Positions 22,306 to 33,943 of a DNA stretch of 64,000 nt are shown piece by piece. The stretch comes from Euclidia mi (Eukaryota > Arthropoda > Insecta > Lepidoptera > Erebidae): NCBI GenBank assembly GCA_944739405.2, contig OX123196.2:54722196-54786195 (forward strand), in the 5' to 3' direction. Below the pieces are notes generated by a model. The model was given only the letters and a program-made list of their open reading frames with translations. It was not told where the DNA came from and searched no databases. Position numbers and translations under genes: made by a program. Every line of letters starts with the position of its first letter. Position 1 is the first letter of the stretch.

Positions 22306-22616
22306 ATAAATTATAAATATTTTTCTAATTGTGTTAACTGCATTGAATCATATACTTTAAAACATTATAAAACACGCGTTTAGCTCTTGTGGTCCCCTTA
22401 AATGTTAAGAATCGCTTGCTAAACGGTGAAGGATAACATCGTGAGGAAACATGCATGTCTGAGAGTTCTCGATAATGTTTTCGAAAGACATCTGAAGTCT
22501 ACCAACCCGCACATGGCCAGCGTGGTGGACTATGGCCTTACCCTTCTCATAGTGAGAAGAGACCCGAGCCCAGGAGTGGGACACTATATAGGGCTAATGA
22601 TGAAACGGTTGATTGA

Positions 22617-23213
22617 CTTTTTCTAAGTAAATTATTTAGAATTGAGTTAAAATTATATCGGCAGATGAAAACAATATGATAATAACTTTCATATTGAGCA
22701 AGTATCTAGTATTTAAATATTGATGATTAATTATATAAGGATTGTTATAGCTTTTCATATTACAGTGGCGTCCACATACCTACAAATTAACGCTTCCTTT
22801 AAATTCTTATGACTATTTAATCGTGTATCATAAAGACTGGCTTTTTCAAAGGCCTGCTAAAATATGAGTCTATTAGAAGAAAATGTTTGTAATAATTTAT
22901 TTAACTTTAGTAATAGTCGCAATACGAGGTATACATAAATAATAAAGGTTAAAAACCAGATAGGTACCTGGACTCTGTTAGAACTACTATACATCCTTGA
23001 GGATTTACGAGCATGCTGCTATGTAATGAAAAAATCGAGCTCTAAAATGTGCATGCAATTACGCTATCACGTTTGAATGTGACCATTGACCCCATACTTT
23101 ATGCGTAAGTCGCGCGTGACGTGTGCTCACATTCGTTCTGTGAGCCAATATTGCGCGAACTCATCTCTCGAGCTTCATTCGTACGTGTAATGTAGCTTAC
23201 AGACTAATAGCTA
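22617..23213. other. No feature recognised
   Basis: AT-rich sequence without coding signal. Confidence 0.5.
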
Positions 23214-23412
23214 CTAGAGGATGCCCGCAACTACGCACATTTATTTTAATTTAAATGTTATTTCCTGATTCCGTGGGCATTTGAGCAATCCTTTCTTAGT
23301 GCACCGTGCATACGGTCTCTAAGAAACATACATGCCAAATATCAGCTTATTGCACCCTAATAGTTTTAGGTGTGTGTTAGTTGTCAGTCAGTCAGTAACG
23401 CTAGATGATTGA
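23214..23412 (-). mobile_element. Decayed Helitron-type repeat, copy 2
   Basis: Shares CTAGAGGATGCC, CATACATGCCAAAT and GTCAGTCAGTCAGTAACG with the ~207-bp family, but is diverged and lacks a clean 5' end. Confidence 0.7.
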
Positions 23413-25120
23413 TTAACTAGCCAATCGGTTATATGTTAAATTCCTATACGAGAAGATATAGACCAAGTTTGGAATTACCAGCTGATTACTCGAGCCGTTG
23501 TCTTTATGATTGATTTCAAACCCTCCTCTCTCTTATCCTATCACTAGCAAGATACACATTTTGAAACCGTTCTCATACTTTGTTACTAAAAAACAAAATT
23601 GTGTTTTATTTAGAAATTTGATAGATACTTAAAGATCTTTTTTGCGGTTATTTTTAATATTTCTATCTATAACAGTACATTACAATCAGCATAATATAAA
23701 CAAATCAATTAAATCTAATAACTCCATTCCTCTGAAATAAAATGATGCTTTTCAAAAGCAAATCTCATTTACGGGCGTTGACTATTTCATTAAGGTTATT
23801 GAGTTATAAAATAACGTTAGTGCGAACCAATCCCGATGGATTCGTATCTTATTTATTCGCCAATAAAATGTTTATGATTTGTTTAATACGTTTAAGTATT
23901 CAATTTAACGGTTGTATAGTGGTGGCTGAAAAACGATTTCGAAATAAATTTCACAGTACTTTTTTGTGATTATATTATTATGTTTGGAGAATCCTTCATT
24001 AAGTGTGACAAAAGAGTGTGGTAATATTGCTTTCATGCAGATCATTTGCAGTCGTCTTGGGCAGTCAGCACTTTCTGATAATTTATTTATGACTTTCACG
24101 ACATGTACTCTTAATGATTTTTGTGTATTTGATTTCAAACGTGAAATTATTTGAAAATTACGGTGAAATACCTTCTATTTGCTTCGACGCGACGCAACAA
24201 GCGACTTTGCTTCGAAAACAGAACACACTTAACTTGGCCATTGAGACTCACTACATAAATTAAGTATATTTATTCACAAATATTGTGCTAGTGATCAAAA
24301 CATTAGATTATATATAAAATAAGGCTTTCAAGCAGACGGTCTTTAAGAAAGCTGTTTTAAAAATTAGACAAAAATATATTTTGGCACCTAGACAGCAAAC
24401 TCTTTGATGCCACCGGGATAGCATGAAAATAAACTACTTAAATTATATAAAGAGCACGCGTGAAAAGTATGTTAATTGTGGCCACAAATTCACCATACCG
24501 GGTTAACACGACACAAATGTAGGGCAATCAAAAGTAAATCGTGTTAACATTTTAAGCAATTTTATCCCTAGCTATTACAATCACAAAGGTATTATAATTA
24601 ACTTAAAATTTTTCAATTCGATTTCCACGCAATTTATTTCGGGTAGTACTAATTATATGTTTAGTTTAGTGTTATACTGTATTTCTACATGTATATAGAC
24701 AATCCTCTGACCAACTCAGTGACGCTATCTAAAGGACTACGGCACGATAGAGATTGTAGAGTACTTATACATAATAATAATTATATGTGTAGGTTTGTAT
24801 ATAGTAAGCGCATATGAAAAATGTCATAGCGCGATCCTGATTTTTAAATTACGTTTGCCTTCGTAGTTACATCGATGATTATTTATTAAATGTCGCTAGT
24901 GTTAATGAATTCGCCATTGTGATAGGCAAATTGGCCATTACGACATCATTTAGGTATGTGTAGCTACTGCTCCATATTATCTCTGAATAAATAAATAAAC
25001 TGGATTTAACTACTTTCATAAATCACCAAAGTCAGCGCCTTATTGCATTCCCACAATGATTTAAAATTATAGTGAAAATAAACAAACAATTTTAGTATTT
25101 ATTGTTTTCATCGGAACCTG
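23413..25120. other. No gene recognised
   Basis: AT-rich; only short chance frames. It ends in CTG (25118-25120), the left target site of the Harbinger element. Confidence 0.5.
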
Positions 25121-25775
25121 GGGCCTTACTCTCCAAAATAATGCCAATCTCAATTTAAAACCAATACAATTCCAATGTCAATTTCATGGTCACGTGGTTT
25201 CGTACTCTTGAAATCAATGTTGTCAACATTGGATTGAAATTGGGATCGCCCTGCGATTGGGAGGACTAGTGTTGTTCAAAATGTTACTATAAACCAACAT
25301 TATGACTTTGAATGTCTGTATTTTATAAATAACAAGGCAAATAAATAAATAGAATGTGGTTAATGGTTTAACTCAATGATTTTATCGTTTATAAGTCAAA
25401 TGAGCCCGAAGAAACTGCTAATATCATAAATATGCCATTTTTGGCTGTATGTGGGAGTGTCGTTGCCACCACAAAAAAAGTTAACCAAGCTGCCAAACAT
25501 AAACAAACTAGGTAGGTAAACAAAGTTCTTCAATTTCAAATTACGCTCGAATAAAGTAAAAAAAGTTCTATTTTAAGTTTTTCAGTAAGAATACGACTAT
25601 AATAATTGATAATTTTAGTTCCGTTGTACATATTTATTGTTACGTTACGAAGTTTATAGAAGCGGTAAGTAAAAACTACCAAGATTACATTATAAACATT
25701 ATCTCAATCAATGTTTCCTAAACTGCGTGACGTAGTAGTATATAGGTACTAAAAACTTATGCATTTTCAGTTATA

Positions 25776-27047
25776 ATGGCTTATCGTCCTAACTATGCCC
25801 AGTTAGAAGCTTTGGTGGAGTTTCTTGAAGAAAATCCAGGCATAGCCAAGTGTTTGCTTCGCAGCACCCAAGCCTAGCAAGCAACTAAGAGGAAATGGGT
25901 GAATTTGGCTACCTCTTTAAATGCTCTTGGAGGAGCTAATAAGGATGGTCAAGGATGGGCCAAGGTAAGATTTTTCACAATAAGTAGATACCTATTAATA
26001 ATTATGTAATTTATTCTGTTTGTATGGTTATGTTTTTTATCAAAATAAATTTGTTTTTAGTACTGGGCAGAGAAGAAATGTGCCTTAAAAAGGCAATGTT
26101 CTTAAATAGCCATTTGAATGAGGCAAACTGGTGGAAGGTTATCTCGTCACTTGCCGATACTGTCTAACTTAGACAATTGACTTGTGGCTGTGATGGGTGG
26201 GCGAGAGTTTGCCATCGGTGATCCAATGCTGCAAGTCAATCCATTTCCTGACATGGTATGTAACAAGAATTTATAATTTCATGATAAATAGGAAAATAGG
26301 TATAGTAAAAAACTTAATAGGTACTTCATCACTTTATTTTTACAGTACTGCACCAGCTGTCTCACCTACAGTAGATTCTGTGCCAGTATTAGCAGAGCTT
26401 TTAGACCAAATGGACACATACTCCATTCCTAGCACCTCACATTATCAAGCGACTCCTATAGGTAAGTGTTCATTCAAATTGTTTACCACTAATTTTAACG
26501 GTTGTTAAAATTAGTTAAGGAAAAAAAAACTCATCACAAATCTTAGTTCTTTTTATCAAAGGCTATATTTGGTAAGAACGCAAATTATATGAATATTATA
26601 AGCAGCATTGCAGCCCTAACCCAATGGTTAAGCTATGGGACTTGTGACCGAGAATTTGTGGATTAAAATCCTACCTATTACATTACTGACCTAAATTATT
26701 ATTAATCTTGAGAGCACAGGCAATAAACTGAGTTAATAGAAAAGAATGAAGGCCTTTAAAAGAAATAATAATTTAAGACTGAAATCCCTGGCGTTTTTTT
26801 CCTCATAGGGCCCTGAATCTTATCCTTGTATATCTCATTTCAGCGCCACCATCAGCCCCTCTGTCTTCAGTGCCACTGCAAACTACATCATCTTCAGAGC
26901 CACTACCAGCCACGCAGTTTTCTGGCAACCATCAGCTGCGGCACCATATCAGGATATTACACCCAGACGGCGGCGACGTCGTTCTTCAATCATTCAGAGA
27001 CCAATTAATCCAGAAATGGAGCGGTTTGCAATGATAGACAAATGACA
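25776..27047 (+). pseudogene. Harbinger Myb/SANT-like protein gene, four exons
   Basis: Exon 1 (25776-25964) opens MAYRPNYAQLEALVEFLEE and carries a Myb/SANT-like domain (KRKWVNLATSLNALGGA, DGQGWAK). A donor GTAAGA follows. Exon 2 (26061-26255) continues YWAEKKCALKRQ and includes MGGREFAIGDPMLQVNPFPD. Exon 3 (26346-26461) is AVSPTVDSVPVLAELLDQ, with acceptor TTTTTACAG and donor GTAAGT. Exon 4 starts at 26844 after TTTCAG and ends near 27047 (PRRRRRRSSIIQRPINPEM in one frame). This protein normally helps the nuclease enter the nucleus and bind the ends. A TAG at 25875-25877 and stops or frame changes in exons 2 and 4 show decay. The exon assignment rests on splice consensus and family pattern. 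Confidence 0.75.
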
Positions 27048-27377
27048 TGTAGAAGCAGAGAGAACTACTTGTGGCAATTAAAGAGTGCAGGGTTCAAGCA
27101 GAAGAGGCAACAGCTCAAGGCATTGCTGAAATAGCTAGAAATTCTTTATTCTTATGCTATTATTGAAGTTGATTTTAGTTTTATATTTGGATCTCATTCT
27201 TAATTATTGTGATATATTATGACCTCAATGTTGATTCTACTGCTATATTGTTGATTCTGTTATATTTTATCTCATTGTTGATTCTTATATTTTGATAAAT
27301 AAATGTATTTATAAGTTTAAAAAGACTTTACTATCATCCATTACATAAAAATTAAACCATTCTGGTAATATAATTGT

Positions 27378-27789
27378 CTACCTTCTAGTCAACCATAATT
27401 GCTGTACTAAAGCAGCTCTTTTTTGAAGGCCCCAACGTAATTTAGCAGCTGCTGTTGTTCTGGCTATCTCACTTGGTTCTTGTGGAATGGGATCAGGGTT
27501 GTAGTGGTCATCATATTCTATTTCCTCTTCAAGGTCGAGTTCAGGTAAATGAATGCACATGTTGTGCAAGATACAATATATATTAATTATTTTGGATGCT
27601 ACGGTGGGATGGTAATGTAGCACCCTGTGCCTCAGTAGGCACATCCATCTATGTTGAGGACAGCTATAGTACGCTCCACTACATTGCATGCTGAGCAGTA
27701 CACTTTGGTTTAATACTACTCTGGAGAAGCTGCAGCAGCAATAATTATAGGTGCCATCTGGTACTCTCTGAGAATATCCTGAATCACCT
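27378..27789 (-). pseudogene. Harbinger transposase (DDE nuclease), C-terminal exon
   Basis: The minus-strand frame begins after an acceptor-like TTTATTTGTAG. It has DSGY, the usual context of the second catalytic aspartate, then HRWMCLLRHRVLHYHP, VASKIINIYCILHNMCI and an acidic/basic tail, as in the HARBI1-like DDE_Tnp_4 family. The catalytic glutamate region is blurred by frame changes. The upstream catalytic core is missing; a SINE-like repeat takes its place. Confidence 0.8.
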
Positions 27790-27844
27790 ACAAATAAAAA
27801 AATATAATTAATTATTTAAAACATTTTACAGAATTACATACATA

Positions 27845-28060
27845 AACTCACGCCTGTTTCCCCGAAGGGGTTGGCAGAGGCATATAAAACGCCCACTTTA
27901 AGCCATTGTTTTGATCCCCACATAATAGGTGGTGAGCCTATTGCCGTAACCCTATGCACCCATACCAACTTACAGAACCCACAGTTACAGAATTCTTATT
28001 TTGAATATGTACAAAATATTACTCGCCGAATAAGTATACAAGGTACTTACCTAGGTACCT
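27845..28060 (-). mobile_element. SINE-like repeat with (ATGT)-type LINE tail, inverted
   Basis: Plus-strand text reads CTCACGCCTGTTTCCCCGAA, GGCAGAGGCATAT, AGGTGGTGAGCCTATTGCCG, the reverse complement of the repeat at 42060-42245. It interrupts the Harbinger nuclease gene. Confidence 0.8.
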
Positions 28061-28081
28061 AAGTGGCAAATTCAACATAGG

Positions 28082-28201
28082 CTATTTAACATAAGGCTTT
28101 ATATTTGCATATATTTCCTTAAACAAATCCTTAATGACCCGGTAATTTGCCTTAAATTCAATTTCATGCATAGAAAACGCTTTTTCCATGTAGCGCATCA
28201 T
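28082..28201 (-). pseudogene. Harbinger transposase, N-terminal fragment
   Basis: Thirty-nine residues starting MMRYMEKAFSMHEIEF and including YRVIKDLFKEIYANIKP match the helical N-terminus typical of Harbinger nucleases (EF..YR pattern). It is followed by TAG at 28082-28084, or possibly by a lost splice junction. The order and strand agree with the C-terminal exon at 27378-27789. Confidence 0.6.
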
Positions 28202-28565
28202 ACGACGTTCGTCTCGTCTTCTATTAAACTCTTTTCACTTAGACTTACTTATCCTCTCGAGCGCCAGGCCAACGTTTTACGGTGGACACCTTTACCCCCG
28301 ATAAGCGCCCGCCGACCGTTATACGGTGGTCTCGTACTTGTTCAATTTAATGTTCAAATGAAACGCCAAAACAATGTTTGTCTCTTTTCAATGTATACCA
28401 TTTTGAAGCGTATGAAACGATTGACAGATCTATGCAATAAAAATGCTTATTTTCAATGTCAGTCAAAACAAACAGTCAGCTAAACTCATCAGCTGTTAGT
28501 ACACTTCGAGGCGTGCTTACACTATTTCGCTTCCAAATCAATTTTTTTCCATGCATTTCTTATTT

Positions 28566-29455
28566 GTGTGCGTTCGCGCAGCGGAATGTTGTTGAATTTA
28601 AAGATTTTAATTATGCAGATATTTAGTGTATGACGTCGTATAATTGTGTATGGTAAAAAAAAAATTGTGCACGCAACCATTGTGGAGAAATTCACCAAAA
28701 ACTGATTCCGCTGGGCGAACGTTGTCCTGGCGGAACTTTTTTTAATCCATTGACTTTAGAAGAAAAGAGATGGGTCCAAAAATTAGTGTGTATTTGTGTG
28801 TAATTGTGTATGTATGAATAAAATTAGTGCATGCATAAACTTCGGAGAAATTCAAGTTTCCGCTACGCGAACGTTTGGCCATTAGCTAGTTTTCATATAA
28901 AGCGCTTACATAGAGAGCTGTAGATTTTTACATACGTTGTTTTGAATTTGTTTATATTTGTTTAAAAAACAGATTTAGAAAAAATCGTTGGACTTAAAAG
29001 ATAAAAATATAAACGTAAAATACACTTATTAGGTCTTAGTTCTTAAAATATGCACTTTGGGGTCTAGATTTTCACGTTTATACAAACCTTGTAAGTGTCT
29101 GCAACATGTTGCCAAGTATCAATGATGTTCCGTTAATAATTAAAGAGTTATAGGACAATTTACCATGAATAGATCACTGTTTACAAAGCAGTCAAATATC
29201 ACGACGTTCTAAAGGAATTGCATGGTAAAATGTATGCCAATAATTAGTGTATTCATTCAATTACTCACATGCAAAATTTCATGTCATTAAATTCAATAAT
29301 TAAAGATAAACAATTATAATACTGACAAAGCATCGAAAACCTACATAACCCGACCAAGTTCGGATGGCTACAAAAAAGCGGCCGTGCCATATATCTAAGA
29401 AACGTTCTTAACCTGCCAATATAGTATTTATTGATATGGTACAGTTGCGTACACA
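28566..29455 (+). repeat. Left arm of the large inverted repeat
   Basis: Contains the CpG-rich motif at 28571-28587 (inverted), 28706-28722 and about 28858-28873. The second and third lie in a diverged internal duplication sharing GGAGAAATTCA upstream. Confidence 0.85.
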
Positions 29456-30356
29456 AGCGTTAGGAAAAAATAAACCAATTGCATTTCTTGAATGAAAAAT
29501 ATATTTTTAATAATAACGCCACTATATACGATAAAAATAAATCTTCAATTAACAAGTACTTCTCTATTTAAATATCCGTGTGCAAAAATGTTTAATTACA
29601 TATAATACTTAATTATGTAATTATAATAACGTTAACAACGCTTGCAACGACAGCAATGGACTTAAATGTGTTTTAACTAAAATAGGTTCAATAAACATAT
29701 TACCCTCTCTTTTCTTCAAGGATGGAAGTACCGTTTCAAGCGGGAAGCCACCTATCGCTCGTTGCGCGCAGCGCGTTGTCACACTAGAATATTTTTGATC
29801 AATTCATAACTATAATACTTAGACTATTTAACCAAAGAACTAGCGTACCGCTTCGAACAAAATAATTCTGCATATTTTGGTGGGGTGCGGGGGAACATGC
29901 TCACATACATAAGTCACTACCAGTAGGTACAACGGTATACATCAATAAAAAAATCGATTCAAGAAGTAGTTTTCTTAAGTTATTAGATTGTTTGATGCAC
30001 TAAAGTTGCAAAGGGGAACGCTCGTGCATGCCTAGTCCATTGGTTAAATAGTGTAATATGATAAATATTTTATACCTAAACAGTAGTAGGTACTTACATG
30101 TGCTAATTATTTAATTTCCCTAAGGGATCTATAAGTTAGAATCCTGGTCCGTGAAATCTTTAATAGAAATTAGCTGTATGAACTTTATATGTCTTAAATA
30201 ATATATCTAAATTATATCTCAAGTCTCAAACGTATACTTAAATAAAGTACCGAAGTACGTAAATATTTAGTACCTACATTCTGTCATAGTCAAATACATT
30301 TAAAAAAGTAGGTGTACAAAAGTAAATGACCTCTAAATTATATCGAAACAACAATT

Positions 30357-31243
30357 GTGTTATCACCTATACCAATTCAATACCGGTATTATACTGTAAA
30401 TTTTGGGATGTTACCTAAATATATTGCACGACCGCTTTTTTGTAGCTATCCGAACTTGGTCGGGTTATGTAGGTTTTCGATGCTTCGTCAGTATTATAAT
30501 TGTTTTTCTTTAATTATTGAATTTAATGACATGAAATTTTGCATGTGAGTAATTGAATGAATACACTAATTATTGGCATACATTTTACCATGCAATTCCT
30601 TTAGAACGTCGTGATATTTGACTGCTTTGTAAACAGTGATCTATTCATGGTAAATTGTCCTATAATTCTTTAATTATTAACGGAACATCATTGATACTTG
30701 GCAACATGTTGCAGACGCTTACAAGGTTTGTATAAACGTGAAAATCTAGACCCCAAAGTGCATATTTTAAGAACTAAGACCTAATAAGCGTATTTTACGT
30801 TTATATTTTTATCTTTTAAGTCCAACGATTTTTTCTAAATCTGTTTTTTAAACAAATATAAACAAATTCAAAACAACGTATGTAAAAATCTACAGCTCTC
30901 TATGTAAGCGCTTTATATGAAAACTAGCTAATGGCCAAACGTTCGCGTAGCGGAAACTTGAATTTCTCCGAAGTTTATGCATGCACTAATTTTATTCATA
31001 CATACACAATTACACACAAATACACACTAAGTTTTGGAACCATCTCTTTGCTTCTAAAGTCAATGGATTAAAAAAAGTTCCGCCAGGACAACGTTCGCCC
31101 AGCGGAATCAGTTTTTGGTGAATTTCTCCACAATGGCTGCGTGCAAAAATTTTTTTTTACCATACACAATTATACGATGTCATACACTAAATATCTGCAT
31201 AATTAAAATCTTTAAATTCAACAACATTCCGCTGCGCGAACGC
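30357..31243 (-). repeat. Right arm of the large inverted repeat
   Basis: Reverse complement of the left arm. The three motif copies recur near 30940-30957, 31087-31105 and 31218-31235. Short similar reading frames at 29265-29456 and 30357-30548 are by-products of the symmetry. Confidence 0.85.
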
Positions 31244-32109
31244 ACACTCTTATTTTACGTATTTCAATTAATAGAATAGCTCATAAATAATATTATTAGA
31301 ATTTTCCTACCGCTATGAATGCCTCTAATTGGTCAAAACATTCATTTTTCTACAATAACATGTATTTTACACATTTGTTTGATAAAACCGTTTGAATTCC
31401 TTACGCTTGATCACAAAGTTCGTTAATTCTATATACACAATAAAGCAAATTTATTGTAGATTCTAAATATATATGTATTGATTAGTGTTCTGAAGTAAAT
31501 AAACGTCGAAATCGGCATTTAAACGCTGCCCGCCAACTTTCATACAGACGCTAAATTTGACGTGGGCGCTTATCGATTATATGACATTTGACGTTTGGGC
31601 GCTCGAGAGGTTAAAATATCATGCATTAACACTATCCTTGCCATAATAGAAACTTATTCCAATACTTAGAAAACTATACAATGGATAAAAACTTATAAAA
31701 TAGGAAAACAATTTACAAAAAGTTACTCTTTCGTTATTGGATTTAACTCAATAAACAAACCAATCTTGACGCAATACGCAACTGTCAAAATATGCTCGGG
31801 AGTAGCTTTTCAATGCCGATCCCGATCCTATTTAGTTCCTCAAGAAAACGCCCAATTTAAATGCAATTTAGCGCTAGTGTCGTGTTCAAGAGTAGGAATT
31901 GTGACAATTACTGACAATCCCAATGTCGATAGATCGGAATTAAATTCAAGAGTAAGGCCCCTGGTGCGATCACAACACCTCGTAAATGTTTACAACTGCC
32001 GTATAATGTGTTTACTCCACGACGATACAAGGTTAACATTTTTTCCTTAGCGTTACTTAACCCGATATTGTAGGAGTAACATTTAGTTATATTTGCTATA
32101 GATACTTTT

Positions 32110-32275
32110 TATGGTTTTTATAGACCAGCTCAATACGATATTGTAGAAATCTGAAACCTTCCAAAAGTCAGTACCCGGAAAGAAGCTAATATTCTGTCCT
32201 ATCTGTTTAGACTAGTAAGCTGACCTTGGGCTCCAAGGCGTATTGAAGCCACCCGGGAAAAGCGCTAGGATGATG
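32110..32275 (+). mobile_element. LINE/SINE 3' tail, family ending CGCTAGGATGATGATGATG
   Basis: Shares AAGCTAATATTCT, AGACTAGTAAGCTGACC and GGGCTCCAAGG with 61452-61507, and with 35277-35400 in inverse orientation. Confidence 0.7.
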
Positions 32276-32820
32276 ATGATGAAGAAATATTCTTAGAAAA
32301 TTCTAAGGAAGCGACGACTTGTAAATGATAAATACACTTGTTTGTGTTTTTGTACAAATTTTGGTTTGAAAATGCTTGTAAACAACTAAAATTGAGAGTT
32401 TTTCGAATAATAAATCACGTTAATAGTACAAAAGTGAATACATGACTCCTTCAATCGCAAGGTTTAACCTTCAAAGCCTCAAACTTTACAATAGTATCGT
32501 TTAAATTCCATCTAGTTACAGATATTTTCTTTATATTTATTAGTCGAACAAACCTTTACTTATGTTTTGATGGCTCAGTTATCACGGCACATCCCGTGTT
32601 GCGGCTATACAAAAGACCGGTTTCCGTTACAATTCTTACTCAAATAAAACGGGCTTTATATCCAACAAAATGATTTTGTATAAATTGTAAAAAGTAAATT
32701 GCTTGGGTACTTTTTTTTAAATGGTAAGATTATTTTTTGTTCCTTCTTCGTAATCCAATTCTTAACTACTGGACTAATTTGTCACTCAAAATGTATCTTG
32801 CATTTTTATTCTAATTAACA
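32276..32820. other. No feature recognised
   Basis: AT-rich, no coding signal. Confidence 0.5.
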
Positions 32821-33228
32821 GGGGGTTTACACGGGTGAATAAAACCTCACGATTCTTGCCGCACGGCGTAAATTGACCGTCTAAACAGCAATTCGGCTAG
32901 GTCGGAAGTGACTAAAGCCGCAAGCCTCAAAGTTGGGTAACATCCGACTTTGGCCGCGCGGCGATTGGCCCCATGCGGCTGGTGACTAAAATCGACTGTG
33001 TAAACGATCAGTTGCAGGCGATCGCCCGCCGCATGAACGAGCTAGTGTTTCGCGATTCTACTATTTCAATACCGACACAAACAGCTATTCTGCTCAACAT
33101 TTTTGGCCGAAAGGACCGAGCCGCATGCGATTTTAGTAACCTGTGTAAATGGGCTAGTGACGCGGCTTGGTGAGGTATTTTGTGAAGCGACTAGCCGCAC
33201 GGTGAAAATCGACTCGTGTAAGTCCCTC
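32821..33228. mobile_element. GC-rich MITE of about 408 bp
   Basis: The left end (GGGGGTTTACACGGGTG) and right end in reverse complement (GAGGGACTTACACGAGTCG) are imperfect inverted repeats. Both continue toward a CCGCACGGC/CCGTGCGGC motif. The interior repeats GCCGC/GCGGC words and is richer in G+C than its flanks. No transposase; target duplication unclear. Confidence 0.65.
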
Positions 33229-33251
33229 ATTAGCCAAAAAGTTGACAAATT

Positions 33252-33340
33252 GATATAAAAAAACGGCTATCAATGGAACAATTACGAAAAATAAAATTTA
33301 TTCTTCGTAATTGTTCCATTGATAGCCGTTTTTTATTATC
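33252..33340. repeat. 37-bp inverted repeat with 15-base loop
   Basis: Arms 33252-33288 and 33304-33340 match except two positions near the base; the arm includes ACGGCTATCAATGGAACAAT. Confidence 0.95.
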
Positions 33341-33371
33341 AATTGATACTTCATTTAATGAAGTATCAATT
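33341..33371. repeat. Perfect 14-bp hairpin, 3-base loop, adjoining the previous hairpin
   Basis: AATTGATACTTCAT (33341-33354), loop TTA, ATGAAGTATCAATT (33358-33371). It starts at the base after the larger hairpin ends. Confidence 0.95.
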
Positions 33372-33928
33372 CTAGGAGCATATTTCTGCGTAGGCATCTG
33401 TTTGGCCTCCCACGGTAATCATAAAGTCGAGAGAGAGGGATTATGGTGCTCAGTGTTGCTGTGAACAAACTTTTGATTAATAGCATTAACAACTTGGAAG
33501 CAGACTCAACTCTTTCAACGGAAACTCTACTAGATTGTTGTTTTTTGTGATTGATCAACCCTTTGAAAAATTATAGGCGATTTTTCTTAAGGGTTTTGTG
33601 GTTTCCAACACATAGAATAGTCATGTTGAAATTTATTTCATGTCTCCTCTTTGAAGAACATTCTCACTTAATTTTTCTAAATTTAAGATGCAAATTTCGT
33701 CATACCTAGAATAGCATAGTAAGGAAACAAACAATATCGACTGGCCTGTAGTTTTACTAGGCAATGAGTAGTGATGGCACTACTATACCGAAGTAGGCTC
33801 CTAGTTTAGATTCCTAGCGGGAAAAATGTTCGTGTGATAATCAAGATTTGTTCTGTGTTTAGGTGTAATGTATCTATAGTTCATATGAATTTCATAGCAT
33901 ATAAAAGTATAGCTGTCTAAGACTATTT
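33372..33928. other. No feature recognised
   Basis: AT-rich, no coding signal. Confidence 0.5.
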
Positions 33929-33943
33929 ATCAATATTTGTACT

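Larger units (their letters stand above)
21919..22397. mobile_element. TTAA-flanked MITE (piggyBac-like insertion)
   Basis: TTAA at 21915-21918 and 22398-22401 flank the 479-bp insert, and removing one TTAA plus the insert restores the SINE seen at 39106-39436. TTAA duplication is characteristic of piggyBac-type transposition. The ends GGCACTTACAACCGCT and GGGGACCACAAGAGCT (reverse complement) match only 10 of 16. No transposase. Two hairpins with 3-base loops lie inside. Confidence 0.85.
21813..22602 (+). mobile_element. tRNA-headed SINE interrupted by a MITE
   Basis: The head has Pol III-like boxes: A box TAGCTGAGTGG (21824 on) and B box GGTTCGAATCC (about 21869). The 3' part ends CAGGAGTGGGACACTATATA and GGGCTAATGATG. 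A 14-bp target duplication AAACGGTTGATTGA lies at 21799-21812 and 22603-22616. The complete minus-strand relative at 39106-39436 shows that 21919-22397 here is foreign and that the SINE is otherwise continuous. Confidence 0.9.
28253..31610. mobile_element. Foldback element with ~0.9-kb inverted arms
   Basis: The outer ends are a perfect 13-bp inverted repeat CCTCTCGAGCGCC. Inside, 28566-29455 and 30357-31243 are inverted copies of each other, by eye about 95-97% identical in the core and weaker near the inner ends. A 0.9-kb spacer (29456-30356) and unmatched outer flanks separate them. No protein of known type is encoded. Each arm carries three copies of a motif close to TTCCGCTNNGCGAACG. No target duplication was found, so it may be a Foldback-type transposon or an inverted duplication. 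Confidence 0.75.
25121..31960. mobile_element. Harbinger (PIF/Harbinger) DNA transposon with nested insertions
   Basis: Terminal inverted repeats GGGCCTTACTCT at 25121-25132 and 31949-31960 are identical over 12 bp. CTG flanks both ends (25118-25120, 31961-31963), giving the 3-bp target duplication expected of this superfamily. Inside are the two genes that define it: a Myb/SANT-like gene on the plus strand and a DDE nuclease gene on the minus strand, in convergent order. A SINE-like repeat (27845-28060) replaces the middle of the nuclease gene. A 3.36-kb foldback structure (28253-31610) lies between the nuclease start and the right end. Excluding that structure, the element would be about 3.5 kb, close to normal size. 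Confidence 0.85.

Noticed and set aside
31766..32050. 94-residue ORF
   Set aside because: It runs across the right end of the Harbinger element and its flank, so it cannot be one conserved gene.
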